Shown: positions 1 to 7,985 of the stretch, piece after piece | How positions within the stretch are numbered: position 1 is the first letter of the stretch | Layout: each line of letters begins with the position of its first letter | Assembly: GCF_028826155.1 (NCBI RefSeq) | Contig: NZ_JAQGPN010000002.1 | Span: 1 to 64,000, forward strand | Source of the DNA: Mesorhizobium shangrilense | GTDB taxonomy: Bacteria; Pseudomonadota; Alphaproteobacteria; Rhizobiales; Rhizobiaceae | Direction of reading: 5' to 3' | Length of the DNA stretch: 64,000 nucleotides | Notes under the pieces: model-generated | Databases searched by the model: none | The model's input: only the letters and a program-made list of their open reading frames with translations | Told to the model about the DNA's origin: nothing | Position numbers and translations under genes: made by a program

Positions 1-249
1 ATGATGGATGAGATGCAGCACAGGCGGATTGCGGATGAGTTCAGCGAAGTCGTCGTTCACCTGAAGGGCGGGCCTTCGCTTCTCGGCCTGGTCGGGCTTT
101 GGCGGGATGGTGATCTGTCGGATGGCGAGCTGGCCGATCTGCTGAACGTCTGGAACCAAGCCGTGCGGCGGCGTGATCCTGTGGCATGGATTAAATATGA
201 GCGCGCCAAGGCGGTGTATTTTGAGCGGCGCGACTGGCACTCGGAATAG
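1..249 (+). CDS. hypothetical protein, backbone copy 1
   Basis: An 82-residue acidic, helical-looking protein with no recognised domain. The frame is open from base 1, so the true start may lie before the window. The last 16 codons, together with the following gene, match a stretch near 19867-19916, where only this C-terminal end survives. The ORF therefore belongs to the duplicated backbone segment. It lies just upstream of the small Cys-rich ORF in both copies, which suggests an old linkage. Function is unknown. It could be a plasmid accessory protein, but nothing in the sequence decides this. Confidence 0.5.
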   Translation: MMDEMQHRRIADEFSEVVVHLKGGPSLLGLVGLWRDGDLSDGELADLLNVWNQAVRRRDPVAWIKYERAKAVYFERRDWHSE

Positions 250-272
250 GGCGAGCATGCACGATTTTTCCG

Positions 273-581
273 TTGCCCGAGATCATGTATCCGCTGGTCA
301 TCGATACGCTCGGCATACATCTGGCGCTTGGCTACGGCATTCACGCCTATTGTGAGACGCAGGGCGGCAGGCGCAATGCCAGGGTGAACCTCGTCCGCTT
401 GGGGCGGCGGGTCGGGCGCGACTACGAGCTGAGCAGCGAGAATCTGCAGAAGCATCTGGCCTGCGCGGCGTGTCGGTGGGCCGGTCGCGACGCGAACAAT
501 GTGAGCTTTCGGCTGCACGGCTGTACGCTGCCGTACAGCGATGTCGCCAGCCGCGCCTCTTTCCTTGCCGGGCAGCGCTAA
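273..581 (+). CDS. small Cys/His-rich protein, copy 1 (degenerate start and metal site)
   Basis: About 98-102 residues, near-identical over most of its length to the protein encoded from 19924. The family shows a CxxxxC pair followed by a CAAC motif and a later Cys, which looks like a small zinc ribbon. In this copy the second Cys of the first pair is replaced (CETQGG against CETQDC), and the later Cys-Thr-Leu region is kept. Two bases are missing just after the ATG at 257 relative to copy 2, so translation would have to start at the TTG at 273 or the ATG at 285. It overlaps the convergent relaxase tail by a few bases. It may no longer be functional. Confidence 0.45.
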   Translation: MPEIMYPLVIDTLGIHLALGYGIHAYCETQGGRRNARVNLVRLGRRVGRDYELSSENLQKHLACAACRWAGRDANNVSFRLHGCTLPYSDVASRASFLAGQR

Positions 582-1030
582 TCGTCGCGGCTCGGACCGC
601 CGCGGCCGAGGCCTTTGTCGCCGCGGTCGACTTTGAAGTCATCGGCAGTGTCGGGCTTTTGGCCGTCGTCGCTCTTGGTCGTGCTCTGGCCTTTGTCGGG
701 ATGGCCGTAGATGTTGGGATCATCGGTGGGTGTGACCTCCGGCGCCGGCTTGTTTTCGGGTTGGGCGGCGGGGTCTTTGTTGGCGGGTGATGCGGACTCG
801 TCGGGGGAACGCTGGCGCTCGCCGATGCGGTCGAGGAAGCTGCGCTCGGGCTCTTTTTTCGGACCGACGCCCTTGGCCGCCTGATCGAATTCGAATGCGG
901 AACGGTCTTTGCCTTGACGGGTGATGCGCGCCTGGTCGTCGCGCTGCTGTTGTTGGGTCCGGGTCTGCTCCTGTCGTGGGGCGAGCTGGCGAACGGCGAG
1001 TTCCTTGCGCGCCTGATCGTGCCGGGCCTT
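578..1030 (-). pseudogene. relaxase C-terminal fragment (copy 1 of relaxase 1 tail)
   Basis: Reads in frame as the last ~150 residues of the relaxase encoded at 20248-21834: the Gln/Arg-rich linker, one copy of the motif FLDRIGER, the Pro/Asp-rich tail and the terminal GGPSRDD. The N-terminal nuclease domain is absent, and upstream the frame runs directly into bioZ coding sequence. Only one FLDRIGER repeat unit is present, against two in the full gene. This is a recombination scar rather than a functional gene; the open chimeric frame spans 578-1351. Confidence 0.8.
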
Positions 1031-1314
1031 CAGCGGCGCGCTTGGCGGCAGCAGGTGGTCAGGCATCGAGGTGGCGAGGAAGAGCAGGCCGATTTCGTCG
1101 CGCGCGATGCCGGCAGCCTCGAGCGCCATCTCGCCGTCCTTGGCCGCGAGTTCCGACAGTGTGTCGCTTGGCTCTGCCCAGAAGCGCGAACGGATACCGG
1201 TGCGGCCTTCGATCCAGCCGGCCTTAAGACCGAGATTCGCCTCGATCTCGTCGTTGTCTACCCTGCGGCTCGGGACATGATGGCCGAAGCCGCTATGCGC
1301 GCGGTGCGGCTCAT
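1031..1314 (-). pseudogene. bioZ: bioZ 5' fragment (KAS III-like, biotin pathway), truncated
   Basis: Encodes the first ~90 residues of a beta-ketoacyl-ACP synthase III-like protein, including [17 protein letters not shown] and [10 protein letters not shown], which match the rhizobial BioZ/FabH family. BioZ makes a pimeloyl-ACP precursor for biotin. The ATG at 1314 overlaps the bioA stop as ATGA, the normal operon arrangement, but the frame shifts by one base within the first ten codons. Homology stops abruptly at about 1030, where relaxase tail sequence begins; the catalytic Cys/His/Asn part is gone. Non-functional. Confidence 0.75.
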
Positions 1315-2555
1315 CCGGTGCCCGCCAATTCGGCGGCCTCATCGACAGCATCGTAGAGCCGGTCGAGTTCGCCTGATGTCACGCAGTAGAGCGGCAATAC
1401 ATAGATGACGTTGCCGAGCGGCCTGACCAGCAGCCCGCGTTCGAGGAAGAACGCCCTCAACTTCGGGCCAACTTCGGCGAGATAGCCTGATTTGCCGACG
1501 CGCAGGTCGAGCGCGGCGATGGTGCCCGCGGTGCGCAGATTCTCGAAGGGTGGATCGTCGCGGAACCGAGCGACCTTTTGCGCTTACATCCGCGACAGTG
1601 CCGCCATGCGCCCGGCCACCGGTTTGTCGCGCCAGATCGCGACATTGGCGAGCGCGGCCGCACAGGCGATACGATTCGCCGTGTAGGAGCTCGAATGGAA
1701 GAAGGCTTGGCGCGGTCGCTGGAGAAATACGCGCGGAATACCGCGTCGGGTGCCAGCGTCGCCGCCAGCGGCATCGAGCCGCCGGTCAGGTCCTTCTACG
1801 TGCAGAGGATGTCCGGTGATATCCCTGCCTGTTCCCAGGCGAACATCGTCCCGATGCGCCCCAGCCGGTCATCACCTCGTCGGCTATGAGCAGCGTTCCC
1901 GATTTCTCGGCGATGCGTTTGAGCTCGATCAGGACCCAGGTCGGGTACATCAGCATGCCGCCGGCGCCGAGCACCAGCGGCTCGATGATCAGTGCCGCGG
2001 CGTTTTCGTCGCGCGTCAACGCCTCGAAGCTGTCGAGCGTTTCCTGCTCGCGTCCCGCCGCGGGGAACGGGATGGTGTCGACCTCGAAGAGCAGCGGGTC
2101 GTAGGCGGCGTTGAACCCCGCGCGCGCCGACGCTCATCGTGCCAATGGTGTCGCCGTGGTAGCTGTGCTCCATGACGACGACGCGCGAGCGTGGCAACCC
2201 ATTGTTGCGGTGGAAGCCGAGCCATCTTCAGCGCCACCTCGACGCTAGTCGAGCCGCTGTCGGAATAGAACACGCAGTCGAGGCCAGCAGGCGCCATCTC
2301 GACCAGCGCCGTCGCCAGCTGCTCTGCCGGCTCGTGGGTCAGGCCGGCGAAGATCACCTGGTCGAGCGTTTCGGTGGGGTCACGGATCGCCTCGACGATT
2401 TGCGGATGCCTGTGGCCGTGGGTGATGACCCACCAGGACGAGATCGCATCGAGGGTGCGCTTGCCGTCAGACGTCCCGACATAAGAACCCTCGGTGCGCG
2501 CGATCATGGGTGGCACAGACTCGGTGGCATGCTGGATGAAGGGATGCCATGCCAT
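1311..2555 (-). pseudogene. bioA: bioA (adenosylmethionine-8-amino-7-oxononanoate aminotransferase), decayed
   Basis: All three minus frames must be joined to recover the protein. The N-terminal part (WHPFIQHATESVPPMI, WWVITHGHRHP, FYSDSGSTSVEVALKMA) lies at 2555-2200, the middle (EHSYHGDTIGTMSVG, ALIIEPLVLGAGGMLMYP, LLIADEVMTGWG) at 2190-1860, and the C-terminus (TAGTIAALDLRVGKSGY, RGLLVRPLGNVIYVLPLY) at 1560-1320. These are hallmarks of BioA, a class III PLP aminotransferase in biotin synthesis. Several indels break the frame. The 5' end is fused at the WH codons to an IS6-type transposase remnant, so the promoter and the upstream bio genes are missing. Confidence 0.85.
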
Positions 2556-2568
2556 TTATCGGCAAAGC

Positions 2569-2790
2569 CGCTGGCGGATCGACGACGAATGCGCCGTTCA
2601 TATTCTCGCCCGAACTTGGAGGCCTACTCCGACACCGTCTGGAACGAGACATCGATCCCGCGTTCGGCGAGCAACTTCGACATGGCGCAGGCTGAGCGGA
2701 AACCGGAAATTCAGCCACACCGCATACGAAATGATCTCGGCCGGTGGCGCCTGTAGTGCAGGGCAGCGAGGTCATTTGCGGCTATGCTCA
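2569..2790 (-). mobile_element. IS6-family transposase remnant
   Basis: Joining two frames gives peptides typical of the N-terminal and early DDE region of IS6/IS26-like transposases: RHRPE..IISYAVWLNFRFPLSLRHVE, then LLAERGIDVSFQTVSE, a stop, and ASKFGREYERRIRRRS..FADKWH. It carries a frameshift and a nonsense codon and ends exactly where bioA begins, at the ADKWH motif that precedes the catalytic Asp. No terminal inverted repeats were recognised. Its position at the edge of cargo I suggests that IS6-type replicative fusion helped to assemble the region. Confidence 0.7.
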
Positions 2791-3007
2791 TGCCGATTAC
2801 CGAAGGCAACTTCATGAGTCCTAAGGCGACGCTATCTTGGATCGAACCCACTGAAATCGTGGGGTTTTCGCTATCACATTTCGCGACGACTGGCAAAGTC
2901 GGCTTTTCCGCTCGAACGTGTTGCCTGCCTAGTAGGAGACGATTCGTCCTTACGAGGTATGAGTTTGTATTGGATGCTTAGAAAATTCGCCGGTTGATTG
3001 TCACTCG

Positions 3008-3661
3008 TTAGCGTCGGTCAAACTGGAATCGACATTTGTCGTCACCCGCAGCCAATGTGGTGGGTCGTGTGAAGTCCAGATTGTACCGCTTATGGGTCAC
3101 CTCCTGTGCCCACACTATGTCCATAGCGCAAAAGACAGGGATGACCTGCGGGTATCCAGCTGCTCTCAATAGGTCGTTGAATAGGCAGCGTGTTATGCCG
3201 AAATGCGCGCGTTTGTCGTCCGCCACGTCAACCTGATAGCGAAACTGGCTGCCAAAACGCGCTTCTCCTCGCGTCTTGAAATTCGCCCGTGCGTTTTCGA
3301 ATGCTTGGTCGGGCTGATCTCGCCTAATGCCCAGCCGCGCCTCGGCGTAGCTTTCTGCGTTCTCACGAACCCAGATCGAAAGCGCGCCCACTAGCGCGTC
3401 GCGCACAGCACCATCATCCAGACCTTTATCTTTCAGAGCCAACCAGCTTCCCAAAACCTCGCCGACATACTCGACAATTCCCGCGGAGGCCTGATCGGCT
3501 CCAAAGCCGGAGTGCTTCTCGGCGAACTGAACAGCCATCTTGTCGATGGCTGCGTCGAATGCCCCGGAATCGACTTCAGATCGAAATCCGGCTCCGGATG
3601 CAAACTCTCGAACTTCCCTGCGGAGAATCCGGGAACGCTCTTCGGGCGTGTCACTACTCAT
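3008..3661 (-). CDS. L-2-amino-thiazoline-4-carboxylic acid hydrolase-like protein
   Basis: 217 residues. The C-terminal half has the features I associate with the ATC hydrolase family (Pfam ATC_hyd): a conserved FGITRCLFNDLLRAAG stretch, a Cys in FCAMDIVWAQ, and the terminal DDKCRFQF. In Pseudomonas the ATC hydrolase opens the thiazoline ring to N-carbamoyl-L-cysteine. The N-terminal half is unassigned and helical. The ATG overlaps the stop of the upstream PLP enzyme (ATGA), so the two are co-translated and probably act on related sulfur-containing amino acids. It is the last gene of the GntR-PLP-hydrolase operon. The substrate is inferred, not shown. Confidence 0.7.
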   Translation of the reverse strand: MSSDTPEERSRILRREVREFASGAGFRSEVDSGAFDAAIDKMAVQFAEKHSGFGADQASAGIVEYVGEVLGSWLALKDKGLDDGAVRDALVGALSIWVRENAESYAEARLGIRRDQPDQAFENARANFKTRGEARFGSQFRYQVDVADDKRAHFGITRCLFNDLLRAAGYPQVIPVFCAMDIVWAQEVTHKRYNLDFTRPTTLAAGDDKCRFQFDRR

Positions 3662-4701
3662 GAGGCGAGTTCCTTGTCGCGCAGAATGGTATTGAAGGCC
3701 TCGGCGTAGGCGAATACCCCTGGAATGCCTCCCGTGTGAACGAACACGATGGTGCCATCGTTATCGTGCCGTCCCTCCGCAATGCGGGCTAAAAGGCAGT
3801 GCATCGCCTTGCCTGTGTACACCGGATCAAGAAGGGTTCCGGTCTGCCTTGCAAAGTGGGCTATTGTCTCAAGCATGGCGTCGTAGGTCAGTCCATAGCC
3901 TGCACCCACAAACCGATCGTCGCATTCTAGCCGCGGGTGGTTTCCGGCGATTCCAAGTGCCTGGAACGCTTGAGCACAAAGGGGTGCAACGATTTCCCTC
4001 AAGTTTGGACTCCGGTGCAAAATGCTGACGCCTACAACGGTGGTCGTCGCTGAGCTCATCGCACTTCCGACAACCAGGCCGGCCTGCGTCGAGCCGCTTC
4101 CACTAGCTGTAATGATCGAGCCGGGAGAAATCTCCTGCGCGCCCAACTGCTTGTGGATTTCCACTGCTACGCGTGCAATCCCTATCGCGCCGTCTCGGTC
4201 TGAGCCGCCAAAGGGGATAATGCGCACATTCCGGCCGGAATCTCGCAATCGTAGGGATAGCTGCTCGCTGTATGCCAGCACATCGAGGCCAGCGTCGAGA
4301 CGATGTATCGTGGCACCGAAAAGTTCCGCGAGTAGCAAATTGCCGCTGATCTCATACGAAGGGCCCTGCCCAGTTACACGCTCGGAGAGTATGAGTTCGC
4401 ACCTTAGTCCTAGCTTCGCGGCTGCCGCGGCGGTCAGCCTTGCATGATTGGATTGAAGGGCACCGAAAGTAACAACGGTATCAACGCCCGCATTTCGCGC
4501 GGATGCCAGCGCAACCTCCAGCTTACGAAGTTTGTTGCCTCCTCCCCCGAGAGGACCAAGGTCTTCTCTCTTGAGAAAAAGCCGCAGGCCACGCCTACCC
4601 AACTCAGGCAAGGAAACTTCTATCAGTGGGGTCGGCGCTTCGACAAACTCAATCCTGTCGAACTTGTCCAGCCGACCCATTGCATCGGTCGTCGACATCA
4701 T
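3658..4701 (-). CDS. PLP-dependent D-cysteine desulfhydrase / ACC deaminase family protein
   Basis: 347 residues, the usual length for this fold-type II PLP family. The PLP lysine lies in GGGGNKLRKLE (about residues 52-62), followed by the substrate-binding QSNHARLTAAAAAKLG, a Gly/Ser-rich phosphate loop near TASGSGSTQAG, and the C-terminal DPVYTGKAMHCL and HTGG motifs. Family members split D-cysteine to pyruvate, sulfide and ammonia, deaminate ACC, or desulfonate cysteate. The gene overlaps GntR upstream and the ATC-hydrolase-like gene downstream by 4 bp each, so the three form one operon. It differs clearly from the second family member at 15172. Confidence 0.85.
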   Translation of the reverse strand: MMSTTDAMGRLDKFDRIEFVEAPTPLIEVSLPELGRRGLRLFLKREDLGPLGGGGNKLRKLEVALASARNAGVDTVVTFGALQSNHARLTAAAAAKLGLRCELILSERVTGQGPSYEISGNLLLAELFGATIHRLDAGLDVLAYSEQLSLRLRDSGRNVRIIPFGGSDRDGAIGIARVAVEIHKQLGAQEISPGSIITASGSGSTQAGLVVGSAMSSATTTVVGVSILHRSPNLREIVAPLCAQAFQALGIAGNHPRLECDDRFVGAGYGLTYDAMLETIAHFARQTGTLLDPVYTGKAMHCLLARIAEGRHDNDGTIVFVHTGGIPGVFAYAEAFNTILRDKELAS

Positions 4702-5414
4702 TTTCTGAGGTCTCCGAGCGCGACTGAATCAAACATGTCGTTCAGGGCATCCATGACGACACGTTCTGAGTTCTGGAGCTGACGGAGCGCGATCTCTGCC
4801 GCCTTTTCGCCGTCACCATCGGTCAGCGCTGCGATCAGATCCCGGTGTCCGTGCTGCCAGTTTCTGCTCCAGTTGGTGTAGCGCATGCCAACTCGCAAAA
4901 TGCGCTGGCTTTCATCATGGAGCTTCTCTATCAGCATGGCGGCCCGTGCATTGCCGGCCGCGCGCGCAATGGCAACGTGAAGTTTCGCGTTCGCCTTGAA
5001 GAACTCCGCTTCTTCCGAAGGATCGTTGGGGTTGTAGTTGCCGGCCGTCTGATCATCCAATTGGTTTAGCAGATCGGCGTCGACTCGGCCTGCAGCGCGT
5101 CTGGCCGCCTCGGGTTCAAGCTGCATTCTCAGATCAAACACTTCGCGTACGTCGCGCAGGGTGATGGGACGTACGACAATTCTGCGTCTGGACTGAGCCA
5201 CCAGCCAGCCCTCCTGAACGAGACGCGAAACTGCCGCGCGTGCCGGAGCACGTGTCAGTCCAAAACGCTCGACCAATTCGATTTCGACGACCGACGTACC
5301 AGGTTGGAGTTCTCCACCAAGAATCGCAGCATGCAACCGAGCAAAAGCCCGATCGGTGAGCCCCTCCGCGACAGCCGGCCCACTTTCACCATCCAAATTT
5401 TCCATCCTTGACAT
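4698..5414 (-). CDS. GntR family transcriptional regulator (FadR/FCD subfamily)
   Basis: About 238 residues from the ATG at 5414 (the frame is open to 5474). It has an N-terminal winged helix-turn-helix (GLTRAPARAAVSRLVQEGWL) and a C-terminal all-helical FCD ligand-binding domain with the expected Asp/His metal ligands around LHVAIARAAGNARAAMLIE and GHRDLIAAL. I prefer 5414 because starting at 5474 would leave only 20 bp to the divergent M81 gene. It is divergent from the peptidase/ABC operon and heads the PLP/ATC-hydrolase operon, so it probably controls both in response to a pathway metabolite. Confidence 0.85.
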   Translation of the reverse strand: MSRMENLDGESGPAVAEGLTDRAFARLHAAILGGELQPGTSVVEIELVERFGLTRAPARAAVSRLVQEGWLVAQSRRRIVVRPITLRDVREVFDLRMQLEPEAARRAAGRVDADLLNQLDDQTAGNYNPNDPSEEAEFFKANAKLHVAIARAAGNARAAMLIEKLHDESQRILRVGMRYTNWSRNWQHGHRDLIAALTDGDGEKAAEIALRQLQNSERVVMDALNDMFDSVALGDLRK

Positions 5415-5494
5415 TTTCTTTTGACACCTCGTCGCATTTGGATATGTTGTAATGGATAAATGTAGAGAAGTCACATGTCAATTGGAGTGGTTGC
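5415..5494. promoter_or_regulatory. divergent promoter/operator region, GntR versus M81 operon
   Basis: An 80-bp AT-rich gap, unlike the surrounding coding DNA, separates the GntR start from the M81 start. It contains a GGAG Shine-Dalgarno 8 bp before the ATG at 5495, and an imperfect dyad around TGACATGTGAC (minus-strand reading, near 5470-5480) that could serve as an operator. No confident -35/-10 pair was assigned. Autoregulation is inferred from the divergent arrangement. Confidence 0.45.
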
Positions 5495-6988
5495 ATGCGA
5501 ATAGCCATCGGTGGATTTATCCACGAAACCAATACCTTCGCGCCGGCTCCGACGGTATTCGAGGACTTCGGTGATTGGCTTGGCAACGGAATTCCCGTTG
5601 GCAAAGAGATATTCGAGCGCACTCCGAAGACCATAGCGCTGAGAGGCGTAAGCGCGCGGGCCCGAGATGACGGGCATGAGCTTGTCCCGCTGATTCATGC
5701 GCCGGCTTCGCCAGCGAACAAGCTCACTGAGGATTGCTTCGAACGCATTTCGGCGATGCTAATCGAGCGGATTGGGGATCCTACGCGCCTCGATGGAGTC
5801 ATCCTGGATCTTCACGGTGCGATGGTTGCTAAGCATCACTCTGATGCCGACGCGGAGATTCTTCGTCGCGTACGAAGTCATGTCGGTCCGAATGTACCCG
5901 TGGTTGCATCCCTCGATCTGCACGGCAACGTAACCCCGGAAATGATCACGATTGCTGACGGTCTGGTCGGCTACCGGACCTATCCACACGTCGACATGTA
6001 CCAGACAGGCGAACGGGCATACGAACTATTCCTGGCACTAAAGTCGGACGCTCCTCCCAAGGCGCGCGGCTTCAGGAGCATTCCCTTTCTAATGCCGATC
6101 CACCGTCAGACCACGATGAATTCCCCCTGCAGCGAGCTTTATGCCAGCCTCGCGCGCCACGAGGCCGAGTGTGGCGACGGTGCGAAGCTCTCCTTCATGA
6201 TGGGTTTCACGTTAGCTGATGTGAACCAGTGCAGGCCGAGCCTGTATGGCTTTGGAGCCGACCAACAAAAACTCGACCGTGCTCTTGATGCGATGCTCGA
6301 GGAGATTCTTGACTGCGAAGCAGAGTTTCACGCAGCCCTCCCGAGCGCTGACGAAGCTGTGGCCGAAGCACTGAGGCAGCCGGAGGGCGTTACTGTTCTC
6401 GCCGACGTTCAAGACAATGCGGGCGGAGGCGGGACATCCGACACCATTTGGGTTTTGGAGAGCCTCCTGAAGGCAAAGGCTAAGGACGCCGTGGTTGGGC
6501 TTATGTTCGACCCTGAAGCCGCCAAGGCGGCTCACGCTGCAGGCCTTGGAGCTGACATTGAGATACCGCTCGGTGGCAAAGGCATGCCTGGACACGCGCC
6601 ATTGGTGCGGTCGTTCCGTGTGGCCGGCCTTCACGATGGGGTCTTTCGGCTCAAAGGTCCCATGATGGCGGGCTCCGATCAAAACCTCGGCAAAATGGCC
6701 TGGCTCGTCTGCGACGGCGTTGGCGTGGTCGTGACCAGCGTTCGGACTTGGTACGTCGAGCGTGAGAGCTTTGCAATTACTGGCGCGGTGCCCGAAGAGC
6801 ACCGCATCGTATCGGTCAAAAGCACAAACCACTACCGCGCCGACTTCACGGAACTGTCTTCACGGATCATCGAACTGGGGGCCCCAGGCGCTGTCACGCT
6901 CGACCCTTCGAAGCTTTCCTACAAAAACCTGCAGCCCGGAACGCGTTTGTACGGAACCGGCCCGGCATTTCAGCCGGCAAAGGTGTAA
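5495..6988 (+). CDS. M81 family metallopeptidase (MlrC-like)
   Basis: 497 residues, typical for the M81/MlrC family (DUF1485 + MlrC C-terminal). Motifs are the N-terminal AIGGFIHETNTF, DGVILDLHGAMV, SLDLHGNVTPEMI, GYRTYPHVDMYQTGERA, and the C-terminal ADVQDNAGGGGTSD. The His/Asp/Glu residues in these are the likely metal ligands. MlrC itself hydrolyses linearised microcystin; most relatives are uncharacterised and often lie beside dipeptide ABC importers, as here. It is the first gene of an operon that continues through a hydrolase and a Dpp-type transporter, so it probably acts in the cytoplasm on an imported small peptide or amide. Confidence 0.9.
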   Translation: MRIAIGGFIHETNTFAPAPTVFEDFGDWLGNGIPVGKEIFERTPKTIALRGVSARARDDGHELVPLIHAPASPANKLTEDCFERISAMLIERIGDPTRLDGVILDLHGAMVAKHHSDADAEILRRVRSHVGPNVPVVASLDLHGNVTPEMITIADGLVGYRTYPHVDMYQTGERAYELFLALKSDAPPKARGFRSIPFLMPIHRQTTMNSPCSELYASLARHEAECGDGAKLSFMMGFTLADVNQCRPSLYGFGADQQKLDRALDAMLEEILDCEAEFHAALPSADEAVAEALRQPEGVTVLADVQDNAGGGGTSDTIWVLESLLKAKAKDAVVGLMFDPEAAKAAHAAGLGADIEIPLGGKGMPGHAPLVRSFRVAGLHDGVFRLKGPMMAGSDQNLGKMAWLVCDGVGVVVTSVRTWYVERESFAITGAVPEEHRIVSVKSTNHYRADFTELSSRIIELGAPGAVTLDPSKLSYKNLQPGTRLYGTGPAFQPAKV

Positions 6989-6992
6989 CGTC

Positions 6993-7931
6993 ATGAAACT
7001 AGCAAGAATGGGAGACCATGCCGCAGCGATTGGCGTGGTCGCCGGGATCGCGGCAACGCAGTCGCAAGCCGCGGAGAGGTCGGGCTTTGTGGAACGCGAC
7101 GGCTATCGGCTCAATTTCAGCGTCGAGGGTGAAGGTGACATCCGTCTGCTCATCATCGGTAGTATTCCCTACTATCAGCGAACTTTCGCACCCGAATTGC
7201 GGAAGAAAATGCAAATCGCCTTCATCGACCATCGTGGTTTTGTCGAGGCGCCCGCCGGTCAAACTGTCGATGATGTGAAGCTGGCAAAAGTACTCGGAGA
7301 TATCGAGGCCTTGCGCACCGAAATCGGCTGGGAAGCGCCCATTGTGTTGGGGCATTCGGGCCACGGATTCATGGCAATCGAATACGCGAAGCTCCACGCT
7401 GACAACGTTTCCGGTGTCGTGTTGATGAATCACGGCCCGAGCAATAGCGAAGAAGATCGGGCTGTAACGGAACGTAATTGGTCGGAACTAGTTGCGCCGG
7501 CACGCCAGGCCATCGAGGCCGGCCAAATGGCTCAGCTCGGAATGAGAATTGAGAAGAATCCGCAGGATCGCTTCCTCCTCTTCACGCTTGCGATGGGAGC
7601 ACGAAGCTGGGCCGATGCGAGCTATGACGCGAGGCCGCTCTGGGAAGGTGTGCCTATCAACCTTCCGGCAATCGATCAGATGTGGGGTATCGAATTCGCG
7701 GAACTGAATATCGCGGCCGGCCTTGGTTCGTTCGACAGGCCGGTGCTCATGCTTGCAGGCAAGTGGGACTATCTCGTCCCCGCACTGTCCACCTGGGATC
7801 GCGTTCGCGGAGACTTCAGAGATTTAACTGTCCGGGTCTTCGCCAACAGCGGACACACGCCGATGCTCGAAGAGCCCGAAGCATTTGAACAGGTACTTTT
7901 CAGTTGGATCAGCGAGAAGGTCGGCAACTGA
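6993..7931 (+). CDS. alpha/beta hydrolase fold protein
   Basis: 312 residues from the ATG 5 bp after the M81 stop. The nucleophile elbow is GHSGHG (Ser at about residue 122), an oxyanion region precedes it (SIPYYQRTF), and the catalytic acid and His are in the AGKWDYLVPAL and NSGHTPMLEEPEAF segments, resembling proline iminopeptidase-like enzymes. The N-terminus is mildly hydrophobic (AAIGVVAGIAATQSQAAE) and could be a signal peptide with an AxA-type cleavage site, so a periplasmic location is possible. Its place between a metallopeptidase and a peptide importer suggests ester or amide hydrolysis of the same nutrient. Confidence 0.8.
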   Translation: MKLARMGDHAAAIGVVAGIAATQSQAAERSGFVERDGYRLNFSVEGEGDIRLLIIGSIPYYQRTFAPELRKKMQIAFIDHRGFVEAPAGQTVDDVKLAKVLGDIEALRTEIGWEAPIVLGHSGHGFMAIEYAKLHADNVSGVVLMNHGPSNSEEDRAVTERNWSELVAPARQAIEAGQMAQLGMRIEKNPQDRFLLFTLAMGARSWADASYDARPLWEGVPINLPAIDQMWGIEFAELNIAAGLGSFDRPVLMLAGKWDYLVPALSTWDRVRGDFRDLTVRVFANSGHTPMLEEPEAFEQVLFSWISEKVGN

Positions 7932-7985
7932 GACAAGATAGCTTCTGACAGGCCCCTTGTTCTGAGACCCCGAAAGATTGAGTCC

